From Thiohalomonas denitrificans (GTDB taxonomy: Bacteria > Pseudomonadota > Gammaproteobacteria > Thiohalomonadales > Thiohalomonadaceae), in the NCBI RefSeq assembly GCF_016841685.1, contig NZ_JAENYR010000006.1:22108-86107 (forward strand): 64,000 nucleotides of DNA, in the 5' to 3' direction. Positions 1 through 9,534 of this stretch are shown in pieces. The translations under genes and the position numbers were made by a program. The notes beneath the pieces were generated by a model, which worked only from the letters and a program-made list of their open reading frames with translations, did no database searches and was not told the origin of the DNA. Position 1 is the stretch's first letter. Every line of letters starts with the position of its first letter.

Positions 1-127
1 CCACCGAGAGCAGCACGGTAAGGAGAACCAGGCCCACAATCCTCCATGTCGAAGTCGTTTTGACCCGGGTGGGTTCCTGGTTGTCGGTGGCCATGATTTT
101 TTCCTCTGGATTCCTCGGTGATTCCAT
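1..127 (-). CDS. N-terminus of a membrane-anchored protein, truncated by the window edge
   Basis: Minus strand reads MESPRNPEEKIMATDNQEPTRVKTTSTWRIVGLVLLTVLLSV..., open to the window start; start may be at 127 or 94. Confidence 0.45.
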   Translation of the reverse strand, partial: MESPRNPEEKIMATDNQEPTRVKTTSTWRIVGLVLLTVLLSV

Positions 128-378
128 ATTGACGACCAACGCGGTTCATCCATGTTCCGGAACACCGAAGGCGCGACCCCTATGGCCGACGCTCAACAAA
201 CTGGTCCCCTTTACTGTACCCATCAGCACTGTAATCCGTCCACGGTTTCCGTTCAGCTGCCGTTCAGGCTCCCTCGCATAACCTGAACGTCAACCTGGAA
301 AGAACGACAAGCGTGAGTGCTTTTGTTCTGACAGGGCAACCGGGGCAAACACCCCATAGCCTGAGAAGGAGACTGACC

Positions 379-828
379 ATGAACAACAAGACCTGGATTT
401 CCGCCCTTGCTATCGGCGTCGTTCTCAGTACCTCCCTGGTCCTGCCCGCCACCGCTTCGGCGCGCGAGATGGGCAAAGAGACATCAGCGAAGGTCGTCAA
501 GATCGCCGGGCGCCATGGTGATATGGACCGCGGCCAAGTAGAGCGCCGCAAGGTGGACAGCCGCTGGGCTCCACTGCGCCACACGTCCAAGCATCGTTCC
601 AAACACAACAAACGCGATAACGATTACAGGAGTCACCACCGCAAACACCGCCAGGAGGGCCGGGACCACCGCCAGGTGAAACAACACCGCGGTTACGGTC
701 ACACGAAGGGGCACCACAAACATCGTTACGAGCGCCGCGATTACCGTCCGGTGAAACAGCACCGCGATTACCGCCACCGCCGTGACGATGGCGTACGAGT
801 GCATATCGATTACGACTTCCGGTTATAA
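379..828 (+). CDS. Small secreted, very His/Arg/Lys-rich basic protein
   Basis: Signal peptide MNNKTWISALAIGVVLSTSLVLPATASA followed by a basic low-complexity mature region; internal start of ORF 313..828. Confidence 0.7.
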   Translation: MNNKTWISALAIGVVLSTSLVLPATASAREMGKETSAKVVKIAGRHGDMDRGQVERRKVDSRWAPLRHTSKHRSKHNKRDNDYRSHHRKHRQEGRDHRQVKQHRGYGHTKGHHKHRYERRDYRPVKQHRDYRHRRDDGVRVHIDYDFRL

Positions 829-934
829 GTCGTACGGCGCCGGGAGCCTGACTCCCGGCCCATTCGCATCCGCTGGATAAGGCCCGGCCACTACCGTATT
901 CTCATTTCCTGTGTTAAACCCGGTAAACCTTGCG

Positions 935-1210
935 ATGAAACGACTCACTGCCGCACTGCTTCTGTTCCTTGCCCTCGGCGCCCATACCTCGCTGGCGGCG
1001 CCCAGCGGGTATAACCAGAGCAACCTCACCATGGCCCAGGCCTCGGGCATGGCGCTCGACCAGGCAGCGGCACAGGTGCGCAGGGAGACCGGGGGGCGCA
1101 TCCTCTCCGCCGAAACGGTGCGCGAGAAGGGCCGCAAGGTCCACCGCATCAAGGTGCTGACCCCGGACCGCAAAGTGCGCATCGTCCGTATCGAGGCCAA
1201 CGGAAGATAA
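935..1210 (+). CDS. PepSY domain periplasmic protein
   Basis: Signal peptide plus MALDQAAAQVRRETGGRILSAETVREKGRKVHRIKVLTPDRKVRIVRIEANG. Confidence 0.75.
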   Translation: MKRLTAALLLFLALGAHTSLAAPSGYNQSNLTMAQASGMALDQAAAQVRRETGGRILSAETVREKGRKVHRIKVLTPDRKVRIVRIEANGR

Positions 1211-1217
1211 AACTGCC

Positions 1218-1895
1218 ATGCGCATCCTGGTAATCGAGGACGAGATGACGCTGCTGGAGCAAATCCGTCAGCGGCTGGAGGCAGCTGGCCATGCCGTGGA
1301 CACCAGCAGCGATGGCAAGGAGGGACTGTTCCTTGCCAGCGAGTACCCGGTGGATCTCGCAGTAGTAGACCTGGGCCTGCCCGGCATGCCGGGGCTGGAG
1401 ATCATCCGCGCCCTGCGCGCCCGCGGCTACGACCTGCCCATCCTCATTCTCACCGCCCGCGCAAAATGGGAGGAGAAGGTCACCGGCCTGGAGGCCGGGG
1501 CCGATGACTACCTCGTCAAACCCTTTCACATGGAAGAGCTGCTGGCACGCGTCAAGGCGCTGCTGCGCCGCGCCACCGGCTCCGGTCGGGACGAACTGGC
1601 CTTCGGTCCGCTGCGGCTGGACACCAGCGGCCAGAGTGTCAGCCTCGGTACTGCACCGTTGGAGCTGACCGCCTACGAATACCGCCTGCTGGAGTACCTG
1701 GCACGGCACTACGGCAAGGTGATCCCCAAGGCGGAACTGGCCGACTACCTTTACCCCCACGACGATGACCGCGACAGCAATGTGATTGAGGTATTGATCG
1801 GCCGGCTGCGACGCAAGATCGACCCGGATAGCCGCACAAAGCCCATTGAAACCCTGCGTGGGCGCGGTTACCGCTTCAACCTGGAACCGGCGTGA
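1218..1895 (+). CDS. OmpR/PhoP-family response regulator
   Basis: REC domain (DLAVVDLGLPGMPGLE, LILTARAKWEEKVTGLEAGADDYLVKPF) and winged-helix C-terminus. Confidence 0.93.
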   Translation: MRILVIEDEMTLLEQIRQRLEAAGHAVDTSSDGKEGLFLASEYPVDLAVVDLGLPGMPGLEIIRALRARGYDLPILILTARAKWEEKVTGLEAGADDYLVKPFHMEELLARVKALLRRATGSGRDELAFGPLRLDTSGQSVSLGTAPLELTAYEYRLLEYLARHYGKVIPKAELADYLYPHDDDRDSNVIEVLIGRLRRKIDPDSRTKPIETLRGRGYRFNLEPA

Positions 1896-3220
1896 TCTCC
1901 CTCTCGAACCGCGTAAGCCTGAGTGCCGCCGTTGTGCTGGCAGTCTTTATCGCCGCCACCGCCGTGGCGCTGGAGCGCGCCTTCGAGGACAGCGCCCGCT
2001 CGGCGACGCGTGAACGGCTTTTGGCACGGCTTTATCTGATCATGGCCGCCACCGAGGTAGACAACGAAGGGAAGTTGCAAATGCCCGAGCGGCTGGGTGA
2101 ACCGCGCCTCAACCTGCCCGGTTCCGGCCTCTATGCCCGGATCGACCGGACTGAGGGAGAGGTATTGTGGCACTCCGTTTCCGCCCTGGGACTGGAGCTG
2201 CCCGCCCCGCCCGCCACAGTGAAGGGCGCCGACCAGTTCTCCCATCGGTCTCGCAATGGTGAAGAGTATTTCCTCGCTACGCTGAATATCGAATGGGAGG
2301 CCAAGGTCGGCAGCATACCGTTGACTTTCAGCGTGCTGGAGGACCCTGACGCCTTTAACCAGCAGATGACTCGCTATCGCCACAGCCTTTGGGGCTGGTT
2401 GGGGGCAATGGCGTTTCTGCTGTTGCTGGCACTGGCCGGTGCGCTGGTCTGGGGGTTGCGGCCACTGCGTACCGTCGCCGGCGAGGTGCGGGCTATCGAA
2501 TCGGGGAAACAGCGGAGCCTGCAGCGGGATTACCCAAAGGAGATCCGTCGTCTCACCGACAACATCAACGCCCTGCTCCACCACGAACGGGCGCAGCAAT
2601 CACGCCACAAAAACGCCTTGGCTGACCTCGCCCACAGCCTCAAGACCCCGCTCGCGGTACTACGCGGCCTGGGCGGAAATGAGCGTTCACCGGTGATCGA
2701 CGAGCAGATCGCGAGCATGGACAACATCGTCCAGTATCAGCTGCAGCGCGCTGCCACCGCCGGCCGTTCGGCACTGGCGACACCCGTTGCCGTGGCGCCG
2801 CTGGCCGAACGGCTGCTGGCCAGTCTCCAGAAGGTCTATCGCGACAAGGCTATCGAGGTGGAAAAACAACTCGATAGCGAGTGTCGCTTTCGCGGTGACG
2901 AGGGCGATCTGATGGAGCTGCTGGGAAACCTGCTGGATAACGCCTGGAAGTGGGCCCGGCGAGGGATCTGGCTACGGGTGGATGGAGGTAGCGAGCACGA
3001 TTCGCTGCTCACCATGACCGTGGAGGATGACGGCCCCGGCATCGACGTAAACCGTGCCGAACAGGTGCTGGCTCGCGGCATGCGCCTGGACGAGGCCACG
3101 CCCGGGCATGGCATCGGCCTGCCGATGGTGTGGGATATCGTCGAGGCCTATGAGGGAACACTGGCCATTGAACGCTCCAGCCACGGCGGAGCACGCATCG
3201 TGGTCCGGCTGCCGCAGTAG
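1892..3220 (+). CDS. PhoQ-like sensor histidine kinase
   Basis: H-box LADLAHSLKTPLAVLRG, N-box LLGNLLDNAWKWA, G-box DDGPGID/GHGIGLPMV; GTG start overlaps the regulator stop. Confidence 0.92.
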   Translation: MISLSNRVSLSAAVVLAVFIAATAVALERAFEDSARSATRERLLARLYLIMAATEVDNEGKLQMPERLGEPRLNLPGSGLYARIDRTEGEVLWHSVSALGLELPAPPATVKGADQFSHRSRNGEEYFLATLNIEWEAKVGSIPLTFSVLEDPDAFNQQMTRYRHSLWGWLGAMAFLLLLALAGALVWGLRPLRTVAGEVRAIESGKQRSLQRDYPKEIRRLTDNINALLHHERAQQSRHKNALADLAHSLKTPLAVLRGLGGNERSPVIDEQIASMDNIVQYQLQRAATAGRSALATPVAVAPLAERLLASLQKVYRDKAIEVEKQLDSECRFRGDEGDLMELLGNLLDNAWKWARRGIWLRVDGGSEHDSLLTMTVEDDGPGIDVNRAEQVLARGMRLDEATPGHGIGLPMVWDIVEAYEGTLAIERSSHGGARIVVRLPQ

Positions 3221-3226
3221 GCAGAC

Positions 3227-3655
3227 TTAGCGTTCCGCTTCCCCTTTCTGCCGCGCCGCGGCGAGCTCCTTGAAAGTCACCGGCCGGGCGTCATTATCCC
3301 ACGCGGTGCGTGTGTAGTTGATCAAATCGAGCAATTCGCTGTCATTGACACGCCCTATATAGCCGATGGGCGGCATTCTGCCCGAATACACCTGGCGGTC
3401 GACTATCAGACCACCGTGATAGCCGAAGATGACCCGACTTAGATAGACCTGTACCTTCTCCGGGTCATCACTATTGACAAGCGGGTGGCCCGCCACAGGT
3501 GGAATGATCCCCGGAATGCCCTTGCCATCAGGCTGGTGACATACCGCGCAATGCTCAAAATAGAGCGCTTCGCCCGACTCGTTGGCGGCCATCGCTGCCG
3601 TCACCCCCAACAGGAGCCCTAACCCGACCAACCAGGCATGAGCCAATCGTGCCAT
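3227..3655 (-). CDS. Cytochrome c (monohaem, secreted)
   Basis: Signal peptide; CAVCH motif; distal GRMPPIG Met ligand region. Confidence 0.9.
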   Translation of the reverse strand: MARLAHAWLVGLGLLLGVTAAMAANESGEALYFEHCAVCHQPDGKGIPGIIPPVAGHPLVNSDDPEKVQVYLSRVIFGYHGGLIVDRQVYSGRMPPIGYIGRVNDSELLDLINYTRTAWDNDARPVTFKELAAARQKGEAER

Positions 3656-3862
3656 TTAACATCCCTCGCAAACCTGATTCAGCAGCCATTCTGCATCTAC
3701 ATACTAGCAGAACCAAAGAGAACACCACCCTTGCGCACAGGAGTTGGCGTCACCCGCCATTTAGCGTTGGACTGATCATCTCAAGGTACTGAGTACAAGC
3801 CGCAAAGGTGGATGGGAAGGAGATTCTTGAACGGATAGCGCGGTACAAAAATGATAACGGCT

Positions 3863-4083
3863 CTCGATAGCGAATGTCGCTTTCGCGGTGACGAGGGCCA
3901 GGGCAACCGCATACTTTGAAGCGAGCGGTGTAAGTCCTTGATAGCAGGTCGTCGGCAGCAGGGATGCTGCCGTCGAGCGTACACGGATGTATTTACAGCG
4001 TACCTGCTATCAAGGACTTATATCGCTCGCCGACATCAAAAGTGAGTATGCGTTTACCCTGTGACGAGGGCGATCTGATGGAG
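3863..4083 (+). repeat. Displaced 48-bp fragment of the histidine kinase gene (copy of 2870..2917), interrupted by a MITE-like element
   Basis: ctcgatagcgaatgtcgctttcgcggtgacgagggc (3863-3898) plus gatctgatggag (4072-4083) matches 2870-2917 with one mismatch. Confidence 0.85.
3899..4061 (+). mobile_element. MITE-like family A, copy 1 (163 bp)
   Basis: TIR CAGGGCAACCGCATAC / GTATGCGTTTACCCTG; flanked by TGACGAGGGC direct repeats (3889-3898, 4062-4071); long internal palindrome. Confidence 0.88.
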
Positions 4084-4121
4084 TCACTTTTCATGTTAGT
4101 CTTTCCGACTTTGTCGCCAAC

Positions 4122-4928
4122 ATGCAAACCATAATGCCAAATCACAGGCGATCTGTTCAGATTATTCTCTTCTGTTTTGCCCTGGCTGCTCTGCTGCTCG
4201 GCAACGGCTGTGCCATGGCTCCTGGCCGCGATGACACCGTAACGGCTAATGGCCCGCCCAACCAGTCCAACCCTTTCTTGCGCGCCGCAAAATCGGCCTT
4301 TTACGATTACGGCACTTGGCCGCTGCTGCTCGGTGCGGCCCTTTTCGGTGTCAGCGATTACGATACCGAGGTTGCCGACTACGCAATGGAACACAGGCCG
4401 CTATTCTCGACCAATGACAGTGCGGAACGAACCACCGACACGTTGAGGCGTCTTAGTTACGTCTTCACCTACGGTACCGCACTGGCCGTCGACGAGGGAT
4501 GGAGAAATAAGGGCGAAAGGGTGTTGACGGAGAGTACGGCGCTTTTCACAACACGCCTTGTCACGAAGCAAATGAACCTGCAGGTCGACCGCGAATATCC
4601 AAATGGAAGCGGCAATGATTCCTTTGGCTCTCACCATGCTGCAAGCCCCTTCGCCGCCGCAGCACTTACGCGCAGGAACATCACCAATATCGATATGCCA
4701 CGCTGGTCGGCAATCAGCATTAACGCCAGCGCCTATACCGCTGCCACCGTCAGTGCCTGGGGGCGTATCGAGATGGGACTCCACTATCCATCCGATCAGC
4801 TGGCCAGCGCAGCCGTCGGCAATTTCGTCGCCATCTTCTTCCACGATGCCTTTCTCTCGCAGAAGACAATGGTCGATCTCTCATTGCTGCCCGGTGGGGG
4901 TTATCTCGCTCTGCACGTCCCCTTTTAG
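4122..4928 (+). CDS. PAP2-superfamily phosphatase-like lipoprotein/membrane protein
   Basis: SFGSHHAASPFAAA and GLHYPSDQLASAAVG motifs; lipobox-like LLLGNGCA. Confidence 0.8.
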   Translation: MQTIMPNHRRSVQIILFCFALAALLLGNGCAMAPGRDDTVTANGPPNQSNPFLRAAKSAFYDYGTWPLLLGAALFGVSDYDTEVADYAMEHRPLFSTNDSAERTTDTLRRLSYVFTYGTALAVDEGWRNKGERVLTESTALFTTRLVTKQMNLQVDREYPNGSGNDSFGSHHAASPFAAAALTRRNITNIDMPRWSAISINASAYTAATVSAWGRIEMGLHYPSDQLASAAVGNFVAIFFHDAFLSQKTMVDLSLLPGGGYLALHVPF

Positions 4929-5235
4929 CCTGCTGAGCAAGTTTGTTGGTACAGACAAAAAGATCATGCCGACAGGTTCATTCTCACCAGTAATCCATGT
5001 CAGTCAGGCCGTTATTGCCGCCGCATCCATGTCCGCCGCTTCCGTGCATGTACCGGACTTTGAAGATATTGGCGCCGGTAGAGGACTGCACCTCCAAATC
5101 ATCCCGCCATCACCGCAGCAACCGGAACAGCGCCAGTTACGGCACTACGCCTGGTGCACAAAGAAAAAACGGGATTAATGTCGGCCATTTTTTGGCGTAC
5201 TACGGTCTGGCGGGTCTCTTCGCCAAAGATTCGAT

Positions 5236-5342
5236 GTAACTGCTCGCCCGGGTGATCGCGCACGGCCCAGGAAGTCCGTCATCCCCTGTCACCTCCGCGT
5301 AGGCGGGGGTGACAGGGAATGACGGAGGGGGTGAGTAGCTAC
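5236..5342 (+). mobile_element. MITE-like family B, copy 1
   Basis: Ends GTAACTGCTCGCCCGGGTGATC...GGGGGTGAGTAGCTAC; flanks GATTCGAT / GATTCAAT (7/8). Confidence 0.8.
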
Positions 5343-5448
5343 GATTCAATTCGCCTGCTCGCCTACGCGAGAGGCACAAACAGTGCGCCGCCTTGAACTC
5401 CGATAATCGGCCATCGAGATGTCTGCTAACGATTCCAGGCGGATCGCT

Positions 5449-5961
5449 TCAATAGGTAGGGAGGTAGAGCGGGTAGAGGGTTGCCTCCTCCCGTTCGATC
5501 CGATCCACCAGCACCTTGCCGATTGCCTCGAAGTCTCGGATGAAAGCCGTGGCAATGTCGATATCGACACCGATGGTCTCGTACTTTTTGAGAAAGTTCA
5601 TTACGTCTTTTCCGATGCCGTCCATTTCCCGGCGGAAACCATGGATCAGGTCGGAATTGGTGTCATCACCGGCGAGTTGGCGGTCGAGGTAGATATAGAG
5701 CCGGACGTTTTCAGTCAATAGATGGCCCTGCAATACGGCGCGAAACTCGTTCAGGCGCGCCGATACGGTCTCATAATCGCCAGCATCAAACGCCTCCTTG
5801 ATCGCAGTGTAGATCCTCAACAGTTTCTGATGGTCCTGCTCGAGACTGTTTACCAGCGCCGGATCGTAACGGATCTGGGTTCCGGGTGCCGGTGCATACT
5901 CCTGCCTACCAGCTAAGGTGGTGTCATTGTCTTTCGCTTTTCCTTTAAACAGGCCAAACAT
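5449..5961 (-). CDS. Hemerythrin (HHE)-domain protein
   Basis: LEQDHQKLLRIYTAI, LQGHLLTENVRLYIYL, EEATLYPLY. Confidence 0.8.
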   Translation of the reverse strand: MFGLFKGKAKDNDTTLAGRQEYAPAPGTQIRYDPALVNSLEQDHQKLLRIYTAIKEAFDAGDYETVSARLNEFRAVLQGHLLTENVRLYIYLDRQLAGDDTNSDLIHGFRREMDGIGKDVMNFLKKYETIGVDIDIATAFIRDFEAIGKVLVDRIEREEATLYPLYLPTY

Positions 5962-6134
5962 CGGACCTTCTCCTTATATTTTCCCTTCGAGAGATAAATG
6001 TTATACACCCTTATTAATCAACGATGCAAAATCCCTCGCGATGGTTCCCATCGGCGAAGGTATGGCAGGACACGCCGGCAGATACATTCTTGGCCTTCAA
6101 GATATAACAATAGCGTGACGAATCCTGCAGGCTC

Positions 6135-6269
6135 TTAGCGGATCAGCCCAATCAGCCCGACGGCAATCAGGTAGGCTGCGACGACGAATCTGAACAGGCG
6201 CGGGACAACCAGACTGAGGATGCCAGCGACAAGCGCCAAAACGGGAAGAAGCTGAAGGTGAATGGTCAT
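6135..6269 (-). CDS. DUF3096-like 44-aa membrane protein
   Basis: Translated by eye: MTIHLQLLPVLALVAGILSLVVPRLFRFVVAAYLIAVGLIGLIR*; not in the supplied ORF track. Confidence 0.75.
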   Translation of the reverse strand: MTIHLQLLPVLALVAGILSLVVPRLFRFVVAAYLIAVGLIGLIR

Positions 6270-6483
6270 GAAGCATTTTCCTTGTTATCAGTGTGCCGAA
6301 CCATATGCCCGCTGAGGTCGACCTCGGCGGCAGCGCATTACAGTACACCACGTATCCCTCCACGTTTGCCGTGAAGATCCTCTCGAAATTGCGCTCCTGA
6401 ATGTAGTTAGGAGGCGCAACACTCCCTCATGGACACCCATTTCATGAGCACCAGGCGGCTCGGGCCTCGGCCGCGCAAGCACG

Positions 6484-7047
6484 TCAGAAAAAGAATTGCA
6501 TGCCGATGTGGGAATGACTGTCCAGCTCATAGTCGAACGAGTTTTCGAGACGAATTTCGACATGTCGGTATCCGGCGTAGACAAACGCGTGGGGGAGCAG
6601 CTGGTAATCGACACGAAGCGCGTACTCGTGCATCCGTTCACCATCCATGAAGGTGGTGATATCCGGTGCGTACCAGATGTCGGCGCCGAGCCCGACACGC
6701 GTGAGGGGCGAGAAGCGCATCCTGCCACCGAATGCGAATGCCCCCGCCTCGTGGGAATCCATGTCGGCCAGGATCAGCCGGGAGCCCAGTCCGATACGAA
6801 AAGTCTGATGGCCATTCCGGCTCTGACCGGAGACCAGAAAGCCTGCATGCGCGAGGAGGTCGGAGTTCTCCGAGTTCTCTGTATAGAGAACGCCGAGTTC
6901 CCCATCCATTCCCCGAGCCTCGTCTCCAATAGGCGAGCCATAGACCACTCGAACAGCATCGTCATGGAAGTTGAGATCTAGCGAGTCGGCGTATGTCGCT
7001 GTACCTGCCAACAGTAGCAGCATGGCGGTGAGGGCTATTTTTATCAT
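6484..7047 (-). CDS. YfaZ-like outer membrane protein
   Basis: Signal peptide, amphipathic beta strands ending in ...HIGMQFFF. Confidence 0.75.
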   Translation of the reverse strand: MIKIALTAMLLLLAGTATYADSLDLNFHDDAVRVVYGSPIGDEARGMDGELGVLYTENSENSDLLAHAGFLVSGQSRNGHQTFRIGLGSRLILADMDSHEAGAFAFGGRMRFSPLTRVGLGADIWYAPDITTFMDGERMHEYALRVDYQLLPHAFVYAGYRHVEIRLENSFDYELDSHSHIGMQFFF

Positions 7048-7384
7048 GATTGCATTTGTTTCTGGTTAAAAAATGTGAGCGGAAATAGTACCGGTAAACT
7101 GCGAAAATTTCCCGGACTCACTGCCTGTATGTGGTCATTTTTTGACAGGCGCCTTCCAAATTCTGCACTCTTGCAGGGGAGCTTCGAAGCGCGCTTCCCT
7201 CCTCCCATCCCCATGGCGGGTCGGCATAGCCTTCCGCGATTAGCCTTCGTTGCCTGGATCAGCTAGCGGCAAGTGCCAATCACCCCTCATGATCAATGGG
7301 TTGCCGCGTCAGGATAAGTAACTCACAAGAACGCTTTCCGTACCGTACAGATTGTTGGCGCCTTTATTGCTTCCAGATTGATCC

Positions 7385-7633
7385 AGGAGCCTGTCCGAGA
7401 ATAGCGGCCGTCACAGGGCGAGACGGATTGAGTTAGATTTCGGTCATTTGAGGCGAATACGACTGCATGGATGCAGTCGTCAGAGCGACGCATGCCGCCA
7501 TGGATGGCGGTAGTAGAGAAGGTCTGGAACCTATTCTCGAGGATGCCCAAGCCGACGAGTGCAGGGAAGCACTCGGTAGAGCGAAGCAGGATGCCCGAGC
7601 CGAGTAGGTCGGCCTATTCGCGGACAGGCTCCT
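7385..7633. mobile_element. MITE-like palindromic element (family C, single copy here)
   Basis: 20-bp terminal inverted repeat AGGAGCCTGTCCGAGAATAG / CTATTCGCGGACAGGCTCCT (1 mismatch); internal hairpins CGACTGCATGGATGCAGTCG and CCGCCATGGATGGCGG. Confidence 0.6.
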
Positions 7634-7742
7634 AGGCCAAGCCTGAAACAAACGAAAGTTGAACACACCGCCCACGCGAGAGGCAGCGCATGGTCTCATG
7701 CTCGGATCCCAGGTATCGAGCCAATTCATTGGAGGGGGCAGA

Positions 7743-9107
7743 GTGAGTAATATGAAACAGCGGATCCTGGTGATTGACGATAACATCGAACTGATCTATG
7801 CCCTGCGGCGTACTCTGGAGCAGGAGGGCTATCTTGTCAGCACCATCACCGAGCCCACAGCCAGCATTGAACCGGAAGTAGAGGCCACCGACCTGCTGAT
7901 TGTGGATATCAACCTGGGAAAGGCCTCAGGGCTGGACATGCTAATCTCCCTGCGAGAGCAGGGCTATGAACAACCCGTCATCATCATCACTGCACATGCC
8001 ACGCCCCACAACGTTATTACCGCCACCCGCCACGGTGCCATCGATGTACTGCAGAAGCCGTTCGAAGTGGAACAGCTGGTCGATGCGGTGAAACGTTCCT
8101 TTCCGTCCAGCGAAGGCAACAGCCTCAATCTGGCGGTGGATGGTCAGCCGGTAATCGGTACCTCAGCCAGCATGCTGAAAGTGTGCAAGACCGCCGGACT
8201 GGCCTCGTCGAACAACCTGAATGTTCTGTTAACCGGTGAAACCGGCGTCGGCAAAGAAGTGATCGCCAAGGCCATCCACCAGTATTCGGACCGGGCCAAG
8301 CAGCGCATGGTGGCCATCAACTGCAGCGCTATCCCCGAGTCCCTGCTGGAGGCAGAGCTTTTCGGGTATGCCCGTGGTGCCTTCACCGGCGCGGCGCGGG
8401 AGACACCGGGCAAGATCGAGGCGGCAGAAGGAGGCACCCTGTTTCTCGACGAAATCGGCGACATTCCGCCACCCTTTCAGGCTAAACTGCTGCGCTTTCT
8501 CGAGGACCAAACCTTCTACCGCCTCGGTGAGACACGCCTGAAGCAGGCCGATGTGCGGGTGGTCTGCGCGACCAATCGCAACCTGGACGAAATGGTGTTG
8601 AATGGCAGTTTCCGCGATGATCTCTATTTTCGCCTGTCGCAACTGACCATCGCTATTCCGCCGGTACGTGAGCGAAAAGAAGATATCAAACCGCTGATCG
8701 AGCTCTTCATCCACCAGGCCAATAGCGAACTGGGCTGCCGCGTACATCGCATCGATGCTGAAGTGCTCAAAGCCGCACAGGTTCACCACTGGCCGGGCAA
8801 CATCCGGGAGTTGAAGAACGTCGTATTTCGCGCTGCCCTCAGCGCCAGCAACGGCGTATTGAGCACCCTGCCCTACAACAGTGCCCAGCAGGCCAGTGCC
8901 AATGCCGGCATCAAGGAGTGCGTAGACCGCTATCTGGAAAAAGAGGGCACCGGGTCGGCAACGGAACTCGCACGGATCTTTGAAGCTGCCCTGCTGAGTG
9001 CCCTGGCCAGAGATCTCAACGGCAACAAGACCTACATGTGCGAAGCGCTCAACATCTCCCGCAATACCCTCAAGGTGCGCCTCAAGGAGCATGGTCTGGA
9101 TTTCTGA
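7743..9107 (+). CDS. Sigma54-dependent NtrC-family response regulator
   Basis: REC domain plus GETGVGKEVIA, ELFGYARGAFTGA, DEIGDIPP and Fis-type HTH; RBS ggaggggg upstream of GTG 7743. Confidence 0.93.
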   Translation: MSNMKQRILVIDDNIELIYALRRTLEQEGYLVSTITEPTASIEPEVEATDLLIVDINLGKASGLDMLISLREQGYEQPVIIITAHATPHNVITATRHGAIDVLQKPFEVEQLVDAVKRSFPSSEGNSLNLAVDGQPVIGTSASMLKVCKTAGLASSNNLNVLLTGETGVGKEVIAKAIHQYSDRAKQRMVAINCSAIPESLLEAELFGYARGAFTGAARETPGKIEAAEGGTLFLDEIGDIPPPFQAKLLRFLEDQTFYRLGETRLKQADVRVVCATNRNLDEMVLNGSFRDDLYFRLSQLTIAIPPVRERKEDIKPLIELFIHQANSELGCRVHRIDAEVLKAAQVHHWPGNIRELKNVVFRAALSASNGVLSTLPYNSAQQASANAGIKECVDRYLEKEGTGSATELARIFEAALLSALARDLNGNKTYMCEALNISRNTLKVRLKEHGLDF

Positions 9108-9156
9108 CAGCCAGGAACAATCTCCAGCAGAGCCTGCACTATTCACTACAAGACGT

Positions 9157-9425
9157 TAACCACAGAGGGCACCGGGAAGACAAAGTAAAAAACCTTTCGT
9201 TTTCTCTGTCCCTCCGTGTCCCTGTGGCTATTGGGTATATCCATCACATCACTGCACGGCACGCCCCATCTCCAACCGACAGTAACACGCAGCTGTAGGT
9301 CGGCCTTCAGCCATCCAGAATCAGCCACTGAAAGCACAACGATTACCGGGATAGAGGGGCACGACTTACGCAATCCTCCCTCAGTGTTCTCTGTGTCCCT
9401 CTGTGGTGGTCTTTTGTCTGTTGCA
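9157..9425. repeat. CACAGAG/CTCTGTG-type intergenic inverted repeats
   Basis: aaccacagagggcaccgggaag ... ctctgtccctccgtgtccctgtggct, and a further copy ctctgtgtccctctgtggtgg. Confidence 0.6.
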
Positions 9426-9456
9426 TAAAAAAACCCGCCAGAGCGGCGGGTCAAAA
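9426..9456 (-). terminator. Rho-independent terminator downstream of the cytochrome operon
   Basis: aaaaaaacccgccagagcggcgggt; on the minus strand a GC hairpin followed by a T run. Confidence 0.8.
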
Positions 9457-9534
9457 ATGGTACAGGGAGGATAATGAAATAATGATTGTAAGCTGCCGGA
9501 AGAGGGAGGGGACACCCTCCCTCTCACGCAGCCT

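Noticed and set aside
3899-4061. Small RNA or riboswitch interpretation of the long hairpin
   Set aside because: Four dispersed copies with target-site duplications indicate a transposed element; a transcript role cannot be supported here
8229-9146. 305-aa minus-strand ORF
   Set aside because: Antisense to the NtrC-type regulator; no domain evidence
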